Shown: positions 6,960 to 14,364 of the stretch, in pieces
Layout of the letters: each line of letters begins with the position of its first letter
How positions within the stretch are numbered: position 1 is the stretch's first letter
Virus record (IMG/VR): IMGVR_UViG_3300032046_000268
Coordinates: 1-20,254 of that record
Reading direction: 5' to 3' (one strand)
Origin: a virus
Length of the DNA: 20,254 nucleotides
Notes under the pieces: generated by a model
The model's input: only the letters and a program-made list of their open reading frames with translations
Database searches by the model: none
What the model was told of the DNA's origin: nothing
Made by a program: the position numbers and the translations under genes

Positions 6960-7029
6960 TGCGAAACCTCCTTGTGCTTGTGCATCGTACACCTGGATTA
7001 TATGTCAACCTCCCCACACAACTCCGGAA

Positions 7030-7434
7030 TCACGCGGCCAAAGCCTTGCCATTCAGGTCGTACCAAACCCCATCGTCCATCAGAACTGCGATAATGTGCC
7101 CCCTAGCATCGACACGAAGGTTGTGTAGAATGGGTCTCCCTGCGGGCCATGGGCTCTCGAACGACAACTCGTTCCCGTCCAAGTCGTACCAACCAGCACC
7201 ACCGTCCGGGTATAGAGGGTGCTTCCCCGTGTCGTACCACTCCTGCACCTCACGAATGTGCCCGCGAGCGTCGATCCTCAGGTTTACGACATACTGGAGG
7301 TTGTACCACGTTGGGGCAAGTTCTTGCCCGCCTAGATCGTACCACCTGTACAACATCACCTCCCAATGCCACTTCGCCACATTTACAACATGGCCTCTAG
7401 CATCGACACGGAGTCCTACCAGCACGCGACTCAT
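7030..7434 (-). CDS. Tail-associated protein with three DARGH/WYDL repeats
   Basis: A 134-residue protein built from three imperfect repeats of about 40 to 50 residues. Each has LR[VI]DARGH[VI] followed by two to three polar residues, and then a WYDL-[GDN]-G element (WYDLGGQEL, WYDLDGNEL, WYDLNGKAL). The order is DARGHVVNV early, DARGHIREV in the middle and DARGHIIAV late. The ATG overlaps the stop of the preceding gpI-like gene (ATGA), so it is co-translated with a tail protein and is likely to be a virion or fibre-related part. Trp/Tyr-rich repeats are compatible with a beta-rich, possibly glycan-binding fold, but no known family was recognised. Confidence 0.65.
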   Translation of the reverse strand: MSRVLVGLRVDARGHVVNVAKWHWEVMLYRWYDLGGQELAPTWYNLQYVVNLRIDARGHIREVQEWYDTGKHPLYPDGGAGWYDLDGNELSFESPWPAGRPILHNLRVDARGHIIAVLMDDGVWYDLNGKALAA

Positions 7435-9302
7435 GGCAAGTCAGCCTCCGTATCGAGTTTTGTGGTCTGCGGGTCGCCATGGACGAGTTGTTTGTAGAAA
7501 GGACTTGTGGGGTCGGTGTCGATCACGAGCCAACCGTCGTCCTCCCCACCCTGTGGACGCTGGTACACCAAGTCACCACCCTCGATACCCTGTCCAGTGG
7601 TGAGCCACTCGTAACGGCAGTTGTCCTCCCGGATGTAGTAGAACGAGACCCTAGCACCACGAGGTGGTGGGTCCTTGAACGTAACTGTGAAGTTCCTCGT
7701 ACCCCGGTAGTTCACCCTCTTCTGTGCCACAGCAACGTTCGGGTCCACGTCACCACCGAGGGTACCGTACCATGTAGTGTTACCCCCGGGTGTGACCATC
7801 TCGATGGTGTGTACGTTCTGTGTGATCTCCCTCCGTTTGACCGACACAGGTGCGGTATAACTCTGCTTGGTTGAGCACTTCAGGTGGATCGTACCCGCAC
7901 TCGTGCTCTGGACTAGGTTAGTCTCCGCACCACTGTTGTCCTCGATAACAACTGCGTCTCCAGGAGAGAACAACGGTGCGGAAGGCGAAGAGATGGAGGT
8001 AGCACCCTGTGGGACAGACCCGATAACAGTTGCAGTGAGTGCGTCGAGTTTCGCCTCGAACCTGACGCTACAGGGGTGGGGTGGTGCACCCACATTGCCC
8101 GACCAAGCGGTAATGGTTCCGTTACCCTTAGTCGGGTGTGACTCGCCCACCTCGTTACCAGGGACACATCTAACGTGGGTCCAATCACCGTCGTCGACGT
8201 CTGGCAACACTTCGTCGTCCGAAAGCTTCGCGTCACCCACCACGGTGTAATAGAAGACAGGGATAGGTCCACCCACGGGAGTGACCCACCACGGGTCGTT
8301 CTCGTCAGCGGGTGGGAACGTCTCACCCACACAGGGGAACCAGACACGACCCTTTGGTCCCTCATCCTCCCGACCCTTCACAACCGCGGGGAAGATCTCG
8401 GTCTCAGCACACGCCTGACAACCTGACTGACAAGAACCAGACTGGCAACCTTGTTCGCAACTCCCTGCTTCACACCTTGCCCGGCAGTCGAGTGCGCAAG
8501 GTTGGTGTGCCTCACCCGAACCTTCACACCCACCCTGACACGCGACCTGGCACGCGGAGTACTCGCAGGTGGTCTCACAATAGGCCTGGCAGGAGGACTC
8601 GCACGTGACCTGACAAGTAACGTCAACTGTGACTCCTCCGGGACCATCCAAGATGCCACCGGAGGAGTCGCTGTAGGTACCCACCAACCCACTCCCAGCA
8701 AGGGAGTCGCTAACACGAAGGGTTTCCTCCTGGTCAACCCTCTCCATGTTGTGTCGCAGAACAACGTGAATCGGTCTAAGACTCTCGATGACGGGGACCA
8801 GTTGCGAGGCGTCAGTGGGGGAGAGGAATACGGGGTTCCCGAGTGGGTCCAAATAGTACAGGTCGAACCTCGCAGCACGGAGTTGGTGTGTGTAGTCACT
8901 AAACCTAGAGTAGTCACCCTCCTCGTAGGGGACACTCTTCCAGAGTTCCCACGCCTTGTAGAGGATCCCCTCGACCCACCTAAACTGCTTGTCCCATCCG
9001 AGGTGGGTACCCTTCACCTTGTAGAACCCGACCAGGTTCTTGACGAACCACCGCTGGAAGGGGAGACCCAACCCGGAGTCGACCATCGTCCCGAGGGTCG
9101 CGGAGATGAACAGGAGGAACTCGGGGTCGGTGATGTCGACGTCCATGATACGACCGAACTCACGGATCTCCGCCTCGGTAACACCAACCTCTTGTTCCAG
9201 ACACTCGACCACCTTCTGGAAGTTCCCCACCGCATCGGGTCCACCAGACGCGAGGGAGTCCTTATAGCGGACTATCCTCGGGATGAGGTCCCAGAGAGCC
9301 AT
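7431..9302 (-). CDS. gpI-like tail protein with internal Cys-repeat domain and beta-rich C-terminus
   Basis: A 623-residue protein. Residues 1 to about 185 form a Tail_P2_I/gpI-like domain (LIPRIVRYKDSLAS, then YKVKGTHLGWDKQF, WELWKSVPYEE, DYTHQLRAARFDLYYLDP, PIHVVLRHN). Residues 230 to 298 form a Cys-rich stretch of 16 Cys with C-[E/Q]-x-x spacing (CQVTCESSCQAYCETTC and similar). From about 305 to the end is a beta-rich, Thr/Gly/Pro-rich part of unknown fold. The N-terminal domain is clearly paralogous to that of the next gene upstream (WELWK...DYTHQL-AAR-D, PIHV). gpI-type proteins sit at the baseplate periphery next to the fibres. The start is an ATG; the ribosome binding site (AGGG) is modest. 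Confidence 0.8.
   Translation of the reverse strand: MALWDLIPRIVRYKDSLASGGPDAVGNFQKVVECLEQEVGVTEAEIREFGRIMDVDITDPEFLLFISATLGTMVDSGLGLPFQRWFVKNLVGFYKVKGTHLGWDKQFRWVEGILYKAWELWKSVPYEEGDYSRFSDYTHQLRAARFDLYYLDPLGNPVFLSPTDASQLVPVIESLRPIHVVLRHNMERVDQEETLRVSDSLAGSGLVGTYSDSSGGILDGPGGVTVDVTCQVTCESSCQAYCETTCEYSACQVACQGGCEGSGEAHQPCALDCRARCEAGSCEQGCQSGSCQSGCQACAETEIFPAVVKGREDEGPKGRVWFPCVGETFPPADENDPWWVTPVGGPIPVFYYTVVGDAKLSDDEVLPDVDDGDWTHVRCVPGNEVGESHPTKGNGTITAWSGNVGAPPHPCSVRFEAKLDALTATVIGSVPQGATSISSPSAPLFSPGDAVVIEDNSGAETNLVQSTSAGTIHLKCSTKQSYTAPVSVKRREITQNVHTIEMVTPGGNTTWYGTLGGDVDPNVAVAQKRVNYRGTRNFTVTFKDPPPRGARVSFYYIREDNCRYEWLTTGQGIEGGDLVYQRPQGGEDDGWLVIDTDPTSPFYKQLVHGDPQTTKLDTEADLP
8409..8615 (-). repeat. 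Cys tetrapeptide repeat domain (16 Cys) in the second gpI-like protein
   Basis: Residues 230 to 298 of the protein encoded at 7431 to 9302. Sixteen Cys occur in 69 residues, mostly spaced C-x3-C, usually with E or Q right after the Cys. A short gap without Cys (GSGEAHQP) splits the domain. It is the same repeat type as in the upstream paralogue but shorter and more degenerate. Confidence 0.85.
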
Positions 9303-9308
9303 TCAGAG

Positions 9309-10892
9309 CTACCCTAAAGGTAACTGGCAAGTAACCTCGCAAGTTGCTTCGCAACCACCGAGTTCGCAGACGGTTTGACAGGAGGACTGACAGACCGCCT
9401 GGCAGGTGTTCTCACACACCACCTCACAACCACCCAGTTGGCAGTGGGTCTGGCAGGTGTTCTCACACACCACCTCACAACCACCTAGTTCGCAACTAGT
9501 CTGACAGGTAACCTCACATCCCGTCATACAACCACCGAGTTCGCAACTAGTCTGACAGGCGAGTTGGCAGGTGGTTTGGCACGAAACGGACTCACACTCA
9601 GCCTCACACCCACCGAGTTCGCAAATTCCCTCACACCCTGCTTCACACACAGCTTGGCACCCCGGTTCGCAACCAACCTGGCAGGGACCCTGGCAGACGA
9701 GTTGGCAGGCTAGTTGGCAATCGGTCTCACACACTACCTCACAACCGAGTTCGCAGGTGGTCTGGCAGGTTGCCTGACAGGTTACCTGACAGGTGTTCTC
9801 ACATGCGGTCTCGCAACCCGCGAGTTCACAGGACCCTTGACAGACGTTCTCGCATGGGGTCTCGCAACCACCTTGACAGTAAGCCTGACAGGTGCCCTCA
9901 CACACCACCTCACAACCGAGTTCACAAACGGTCTGACAGGTGGTCTGGCAGGTGGTCTCACACGAGGTCAACTGGCAAGCGAGTTCGCAAGAGGTCTCAC
10001 ACCCACCCTGGCATGCAGTCTGACAGGTGGTCTCACAAGTTGCTTCACACCCGGTCTCGCAACTGCCTGCCTCACAACTCGAACCCTCGCAACCGACCGA
10101 CTCACATTGTGCCTCACACCAAGTGACACACGTGGTGAGGACCGTGACGGCGTCGCTCATACCAAGGGGTGGTTCGGTGAAGTGGCCACCTAACTGGTGG
10201 GGCGACCAAAGTTCACCACCAGTCTCACATGTTGCCTCACAACCCGTCTCACAACCGCCTGTGGACTCGCACGCGGAGTCGCAAGCGTGGGGGACGAGAT
10301 CGGTGGGGATGTCCCAGGGTGTTCCGGGCGACCTGATCAACACATGTATGGGCAAAACCGGAGTGAGGAGTGCGACCAACTCGTTCCTCACCACGGGGTC
10401 GAGCGACACCGGTAGGGTAGGGTAACCAGTGGGAACGATGTCCACTCGTGCGGCTTTGAGTTGGTGTGTGTAGTCCCTAAACGGGCTGTAGTCCCACTCC
10501 TCGTGAACCTTTGTCTTCCACAACTCCCAGGGGACGTGACCAGCCCACCCCCAGAGGGTCAACAGTGAGGAGAGACTTAGGTGGGCTCCCTTCAAGAGCC
10601 ACACCAACACCATACTCTTCACCACCACCCGCTTCTTTGTCGCAGACCAGGAACCATTGTAACCACCACACACGTAGTAAGCGAGGTAGGGGAGGAAGCC
10701 TAGAGGGCAGGTATCGGAGTCGGCCAAGTCCACCAGGTGGCGGATCTCCTCGCTGGTGACCTCCGTTTCCGACTCCAACCCATGAACGATCTTCTTTAGG
10801 ATGGACTCGGTGCCGACCGTTTCGTCGAGTATGCCACTCGCAAGGAGACTTTTAGACCGAACGACAAGAGGGAGGAGGTTGTAAAGGTCCAC
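9309..10892 (-). CDS. gpI-like tail protein with about 70-cysteine C-terminal repeat domain
   Basis: A 527-residue protein. Residues 1 to about 190 are a gpI/Tail_P2_I-like domain (LLPLVVRSKSLLASGILDE, KGAHLSLSSLLTLWGW, WELWKTKVHEE, DYTHQLKAARVD, PIHVLIRSP). From 204 to 522 there are about 70 Cys: five at 204 to 222, a Cys-free linker (SPHQLGGHFTEPPLG), then about 65 in 268 residues. Nearly every Cys is followed by Glu or Gln, giving C-[E/Q]-x-x units with a C-[E/Q]-LGG five-residue step about every 17 residues near the end. The start is a GTG behind GAGGAAGAAG. It lies between gpJ and its own paralogue, matching the P2 V-W-J-I order. The Cys domain is too dense for ordinary disulfide proteins and may be cross-linked, metal-loaded or disulfide-laddered. 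Confidence 0.82.
   Translation of the reverse strand: MDLYNLLPLVVRSKSLLASGILDETVGTESILKKIVHGLESETEVTSEEIRHLVDLADSDTCPLGFLPYLAYYVCGGYNGSWSATKKRVVVKSMVLVWLLKGAHLSLSSLLTLWGWAGHVPWELWKTKVHEEWDYSPFRDYTHQLKAARVDIVPTGYPTLPVSLDPVVRNELVALLTPVLPIHVLIRSPGTPWDIPTDLVPHACDSACESTGGCETGCEATCETGGELWSPHQLGGHFTEPPLGMSDAVTVLTTCVTWCEAQCESVGCEGSSCEAGSCETGCEATCETTCQTACQGGCETSCELACQLTSCETTCQTTCQTVCELGCEVVCEGTCQAYCQGGCETPCENVCQGSCELAGCETACENTCQVTCQATCQTTCELGCEVVCETDCQLACQLVCQGPCQVGCEPGCQAVCEAGCEGICELGGCEAECESVSCQTTCQLACQTSCELGGCMTGCEVTCQTSCELGGCEVVCENTCQTHCQLGGCEVVCENTCQAVCQSSCQTVCELGGCEATCEVTCQLPLG
9327..10283 (-). repeat. Cys tetrapeptide repeat domain (about 70 Cys) in the first gpI-like protein
   Basis: Residues 204 to 522 of the protein encoded at 9309 to 10892. 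Units follow C-[E/Q]-x-x, with common forms CETT, CQTT, CELG, CEVV, CENT and CQAV, and a fifth residue inserted at irregular intervals, most regularly as C-[E/Q]-LGG near the C-terminus. This produces a higher-order repeat of 17 residues (51 bases). The DNA repeats are in-frame coding repeats, not CRISPR. Confidence 0.9.
9401..9485 (-). repeat. Identical 34-base direct repeats at a 51-base offset
   Basis: Bases 9401 to 9434 recur identically at 9452 to 9485. A separate 22-base identity runs from 9487 to 9508 and 9538 to 9559, again at a 51-base offset. Both encode parts of the 17-residue super-repeat (CEVV-CENT units). The identity at nucleotide level suggests recent duplication or recombination between units. 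Confidence 0.85.
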
Positions 10893-10909
10893 ACCTATCT
10901 TCTTCCTCT

Positions 10910-13900
10910 CTACGCCGTCCCGATGGTGAGATTACCCCTCACCACGAGTTGGGTCTTCAAAACTGGGATGTCCTCGCTGGGGGTTCTCAACATCTGCCTG
11001 TACGTAGACCTCACCACCGTTCCCGCACCTGGGACAGCAGCGAAGGTGAAGTCGTACGCACCAGTATCGTAGTCGATGTGGTTGACACCCCCAGGGTTGA
11101 CATCACCAACCAACGCACCGTTTCCGTCGTCGGTCACGACCTGAATGCCATCGGAGAACGCGATGCCCTTCTCAGAGGTGATCGGGTCCCAGGGGACGAT
11201 CGGGGGGTACGTAACCACACCCGTGAACCTTGCAGTGGACCCGTCAGAGGTGGTCTCAACCTCTCCCCTCTGGTAATCAGCCACGTTCCTGTAGGTCGCG
11301 TACACGAGTTGGCCAACAGCGGGTGCGGCGGTGAACGTCACGTCCACCGCACCTGTAGCGTAGTCGATCGTACCCGTACCCGAACCCGTTAGGTTACCCT
11401 CCCCGTCGTCGGTTAACGACTGGGTCCCCGCGAAGACAACCACGGTGTGAGGAACCACAGGGAGGTTCGGTTCGAGATCGAGTGTCGCGATGAAGTGGGT
11501 TGTAACCGCGTTACCCACACCAATCGCGTCGGTCGACTTTAGGGAGGCAGTGATGAGGTTGACCACAGCATGGGAGACACCAACTGAGTCCTGGATTGCG
11601 TTGTACACCTTACTTATCCGTAGGGACACCCCGGGTTCGTTCTCCGCACTATCGAACAGGTCAACCAAACTGTCAGTCACGTTCGTCACAACCACCGCAG
11701 AGGTATACTCACTCTCGGGAGTCACAGTCACATCGATGTCCACATAGAGGATAACCCCATTGAGAACCTCCACGTCAGTACACACCACACGGATAGCACC
11801 CTCACCATTGTTCATGAAGTACGTCTGAAGAGCGTCTTTCAAGCCCACTGAGGGTTCGACGATATTCCCACCACCATCTCTCGCCCATGTGTAGAGTTCG
11901 ACAGTGTTGAGTTCCGGGATCTCTTGCTTCAGTTTGGCTTTCGCGAAGGCGACCTTCCCGTAGACAGGACTGCTGAAAGCAGTCGCGAGTGTGTCGAAGT
12001 CTCTCTCAGTAACCGCCCTCCCGTTCGTGGTAGCCCATCGAGGGATCCACAACTTCGCGTGCTCGATGGTCTCCCTCTCTTCACCACCACTCCCTCGGAA
12101 AACGTCATTCACAACCCCAACGGACACAGAGGTCGGGGGAAGCACACCATCTAGGTACCCATCAATACTGGTGTTCACCTCACCGATGTTGATGTTACCT
12201 CTCACACCACCACCCACCCTGTAGGTGACCACGATAGAGGACCCAGCGGGAGGGACCTGACCATTCACACCATCCCCAAACAGGACGTACACCTTGTCGT
12301 TCTCGTCGTGTTCCACCTGGTAGGCTGGGGAGGTGGTTGTGGCAAACACGAGAGAGGAGAGTGGAGACCACACAGCACCATCAACCACCACACTGATGGA
12401 CCCGCTGACGACACCCGGTTCAGTCAGAGCAAGCCTCAACCAGGTAGCACCCGATCCGACGAACGACTCACTCCGAGCCTCACCCTCGGTGAAGGTGGCG
12501 GACCCCGTGAGAGACCCAGCGGAGATCCTCTGTTCAGCCAACACCCTGAAGGTCACACCCTTCGCGGTCTGGACAGTGGTCCCCACAGGGATAACCACGT
12601 CCACAACCTGGGGTGCACCGATGGTTGCAGCGCACACAACCGCGGCACCAGTTGGGAGACCTAGTTGGTACCCCACCAACTTCCCCAACCTGATAACCGA
12701 TTCTCTATCCCGGGCTGTTGGAAGGAAACAATTGTGCACAAACACACCAGACCGGAGTCCGAAGTTATGGTGCTGCTCCACACGCAAATCGTAACAGTCC
12801 TCCCTTTCAACAAGACTCCGCACCACCTTCACACGGTGGTTATTAGCACACGCATACTGGTTGGACCAAGTCCTCTTGAGAGTTTCAGATCGCTTCAGGT
12901 TTGACTCGTGTGTCTGCTTACGTCCCAATAGTGCCGCACTGATCCTACACCGGTGCTCGAACGACTTGGCTCGTCCTGTGAGAGCCTCACTTACTTGCGC
13001 ACCAAACCCCTCGGGTTTAGGCACACCGGTTAGCAGGGATGAGACGTGACGTTTTGTGTCCTCCGTGTGGTGGTACCCACGAGCGAACTGGTTGCCTCCC
13101 ATCCATGCCGCGTGTTGGGGTCGCTTTTTACCACGGAAGGCGGAACCCGCACCATATCGCCACTCAGGAGTAACAGTGGGTCCGGAGATTTCACCAGATT
13201 TCACACGCAACCAATATCGTTGAAGACCCTCAGAGATCCTCCTACGGTGGTCCGCTGTTTTCGGTGTAGAATGCAACTCACGGTGGCCACACCACGTCAT
13301 CCACTCAAGCACCTCGGGACGATTGTCTCTTGTGTTGAAGCCACCATCAGGTTGCCTCTTGTGGTGAACCACTTCAAGGGGCACACCAAGAGCAAAGCAC
13401 AAGTGAGTCCGGACAAGTTTCTTTATATCTGGTTGATAGAGTAACTCGTAACCCCAACGGTCGTACCAGCGGTACAGTGGCATCAGGGACGTACCAGGAG
13501 TGAGATCCTTCGCCTCCCTGTAGGTACCGTCACGGAGCATCCATAGGTGGTCTGGGGTACAGCGAACGGATTGGTTGTTGTCGAGAATGACCTCGACCAG
13601 TTCGGCGTTAAGCCGAGTTTTACTCACACCCGTACAGCGACCTGGAACGATCTTCCCGGAAGAGTGGTCGTGGGAGTAAACCCAGAATGGGTCACGACCG
13701 ACGAGGTCCTTAATCAGGGCTTCGGTGCCATCCACGAGGGGGATTACAGTATCTCCAGTTAGGCACTCGTTTGCACTGAAATCTAGATAAAAACTCAGGA
13801 TATCGTGGGTGTAGGCCACCAACTCCAACCACGCCATCCCTATGGAACTCTCATAAAAGTTGCGCCAAGTATCGGGGAACTTCGCCTGGAGGTGAGCCCG

Positions 13901-13960
13901 GAGGGCCACCATCACACTGTCGAAGTCCCGCGCGGTATAGTCGATCCTTGGAGGTGCCAC
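10910..13960 (-). CDS. gpJ-like baseplate wedge protein interrupted by an intein
   Basis: A 1016-residue precursor; removing the intein (residues 66 to 410) leaves a 671-residue baseplate J-like protein. The N-extein contains RIDYTARDFDSVMVALRAHL and the WLELVAYTHDILSFYLDFSANE segment typical of gpJ/XkdT proteins. The C-extein resumes with CFLPTARDRESVIRLGKLVG, the classic conserved follow-on, then PTGAAV and beta-rich domains. The last 190 or so residues hold two copies of an IDYxTGAxDxTF...YR unit. It forms the contractile baseplate wedge arm and contacts gpI and gpW proteins. The GTG start is well placed behind AGGAGG (nine bases). It follows the gp25-like gene and precedes the gpI-like genes, as in P2-type order. 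Confidence 0.9.
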   Translation of the reverse strand: MAPPRIDYTARDFDSVMVALRAHLQAKFPDTWRNFYESSIGMAWLELVAYTHDILSFYLDFSANECLTGDTVIPLVDGTEALIKDLVGRDPFWVYSHDHSSGKIVPGRCTGVSKTRLNAELVEVILDNNQSVRCTPDHLWMLRDGTYREAKDLTPGTSLMPLYRWYDRWGYELLYQPDIKKLVRTHLCFALGVPLEVVHHKRQPDGGFNTRDNRPEVLEWMTWCGHRELHSTPKTADHRRRISEGLQRYWLRVKSGEISGPTVTPEWRYGAGSAFRGKKRPQHAAWMGGNQFARGYHHTEDTKRHVSSLLTGVPKPEGFGAQVSEALTGRAKSFEHRCRISAALLGRKQTHESNLKRSETLKRTWSNQYACANNHRVKVVRSLVEREDCYDLRVEQHHNFGLRSGVFVHNCFLPTARDRESVIRLGKLVGYQLGLPTGAAVVCAATIGAPQVVDVVIPVGTTVQTAKGVTFRVLAEQRISAGSLTGSATFTEGEARSESFVGSGATWLRLALTEPGVVSGSISVVVDGAVWSPLSSLVFATTTSPAYQVEHDENDKVYVLFGDGVNGQVPPAGSSIVVTYRVGGGVRGNINIGEVNTSIDGYLDGVLPPTSVSVGVVNDVFRGSGGEERETIEHAKLWIPRWATTNGRAVTERDFDTLATAFSSPVYGKVAFAKAKLKQEIPELNTVELYTWARDGGGNIVEPSVGLKDALQTYFMNNGEGAIRVVCTDVEVLNGVILYVDIDVTVTPESEYTSAVVVTNVTDSLVDLFDSAENEPGVSLRISKVYNAIQDSVGVSHAVVNLITASLKSTDAIGVGNAVTTHFIATLDLEPNLPVVPHTVVVFAGTQSLTDDGEGNLTGSGTGTIDYATGAVDVTFTAAPAVGQLVYATYRNVADYQRGEVETTSDGSTARFTGVVTYPPIVPWDPITSEKGIAFSDGIQVVTDDGNGALVGDVNPGGVNHIDYDTGAYDFTFAAVPGAGTVVRSTYRQMLRTPSEDIPVLKTQLVVRGNLTIGTA
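12731..13765 (-). mobile_element. Intein with HNH homing endonuclease in gpJ
   Basis: A 345-residue insertion at residues 66 to 410 of gpJ. It begins with Cys1 in CLTGDTVIPLVDG (block A). It has a block B motif with the TxxH pattern (CTPDHLWMLRDG), and ends with DCYDLRVEQHHNFGLRSGVFVHN, the block F/G ending with penultimate His and terminal Asn. The +1 extein residue is Cys (CFLPTA). In between are an HNH endonuclease-like motif (VVHHKRQPDGGFNTRDNRPE) and several NUMOD3-like segments (HHTEDTKRHVSSLLTG, SFEHRCRISAALLGRK and others). It should self-splice, ligating SANE to CFLPTA, and home as an endonuclease-bearing element. Splicing was not tested. Confidence 0.93.
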
Positions 13961-13973
13961 CTTTTAGGTCCTC

Positions 13974-14363
13974 CTACACTAGAACCCCGGGTTGGAGCTC
14001 AAACGCGAGTACCTGAACGGACTCCGCCTTGGGGTCCTTCTTCACCCGCCACTGAACTTTCACCCGCAGGGTGTTCCCGTCCATCTCAACACCGTAGTCG
14101 AGGAACTCCACCCTGTCATCCCACAACTCGACCGCTGTCCGAATCGATGCACCGATAGCGACCACAGTAGCGGGGTCGCCAGGTTCGAACAGCATCCCGG
14201 GGACGTCACTCCCGAAGAGGGGTAACATGACCCGTTCCCCCCTCCTAGTGAGGATGATGTTGATGATGGAAGTCTTGAGGACGTCCTGGTCACTCTTCAA
14301 CTCAGCGAACGAGGCGAGGTCCTCACCCCACGGGTACGCGATGTCGCTCCACTTTGTGGTCAC
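13974..14363 (-). CDS. gp25/gpW-like baseplate wedge protein
   Basis: A 129-residue protein with the conserved gp25/gpW pattern: an N-terminal helix (DQDVLKTSIINIILTRRGERVM), LPLFGSDVPGMLFEPGD, an ATVVAIGASIRTAVELWDDR helix and a C-terminal strand series (LRVKVQWRVKKD, VQVLAFEL). It is a small wedge subunit that attaches the sheath to the baseplate. I chose the GTG at 14363, which directly follows the TAA of the spike gene with GGGAG ten bases upstream. An in-frame GTG at 14390 would give nine more residues and overlap that gene by 26 bases. It precedes the gpJ-like gene. Confidence 0.85.
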   Translation of the reverse strand: MTTKWSDIAYPWGEDLASFAELKSDQDVLKTSIINIILTRRGERVMLPLFGSDVPGMLFEPGDPATVVAIGASIRTAVELWDDRVEFLDYGVEMDGNTLRVKVQWRVKKDPKAESVQVLAFELQPGVLV

Positions 14364-14364
14364 C

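Noticed and set aside
6997-7008. TTGACA directly abutting TATAAT upstream of the small membrane gene
   Set aside because: The two hexamers have no spacer, so they cannot act together as -35 and -10. The TATAAT alone could be a -10, but no matching -35 lies 16 to 18 bases upstream.
9309-10290. Repetitive DNA resembling a CRISPR or satellite array
   Set aside because: The repeats are in-frame, degenerate and fully explained by the Cys tetrapeptide coding sequence; there are no spacers of constant length.
9571-10425. Several plus-strand open frames opposite the Cys repeats
   Set aside because: They are mirror frames of a repeat with few stops on the other strand; composition is low-complexity and no ribosome binding site is present.
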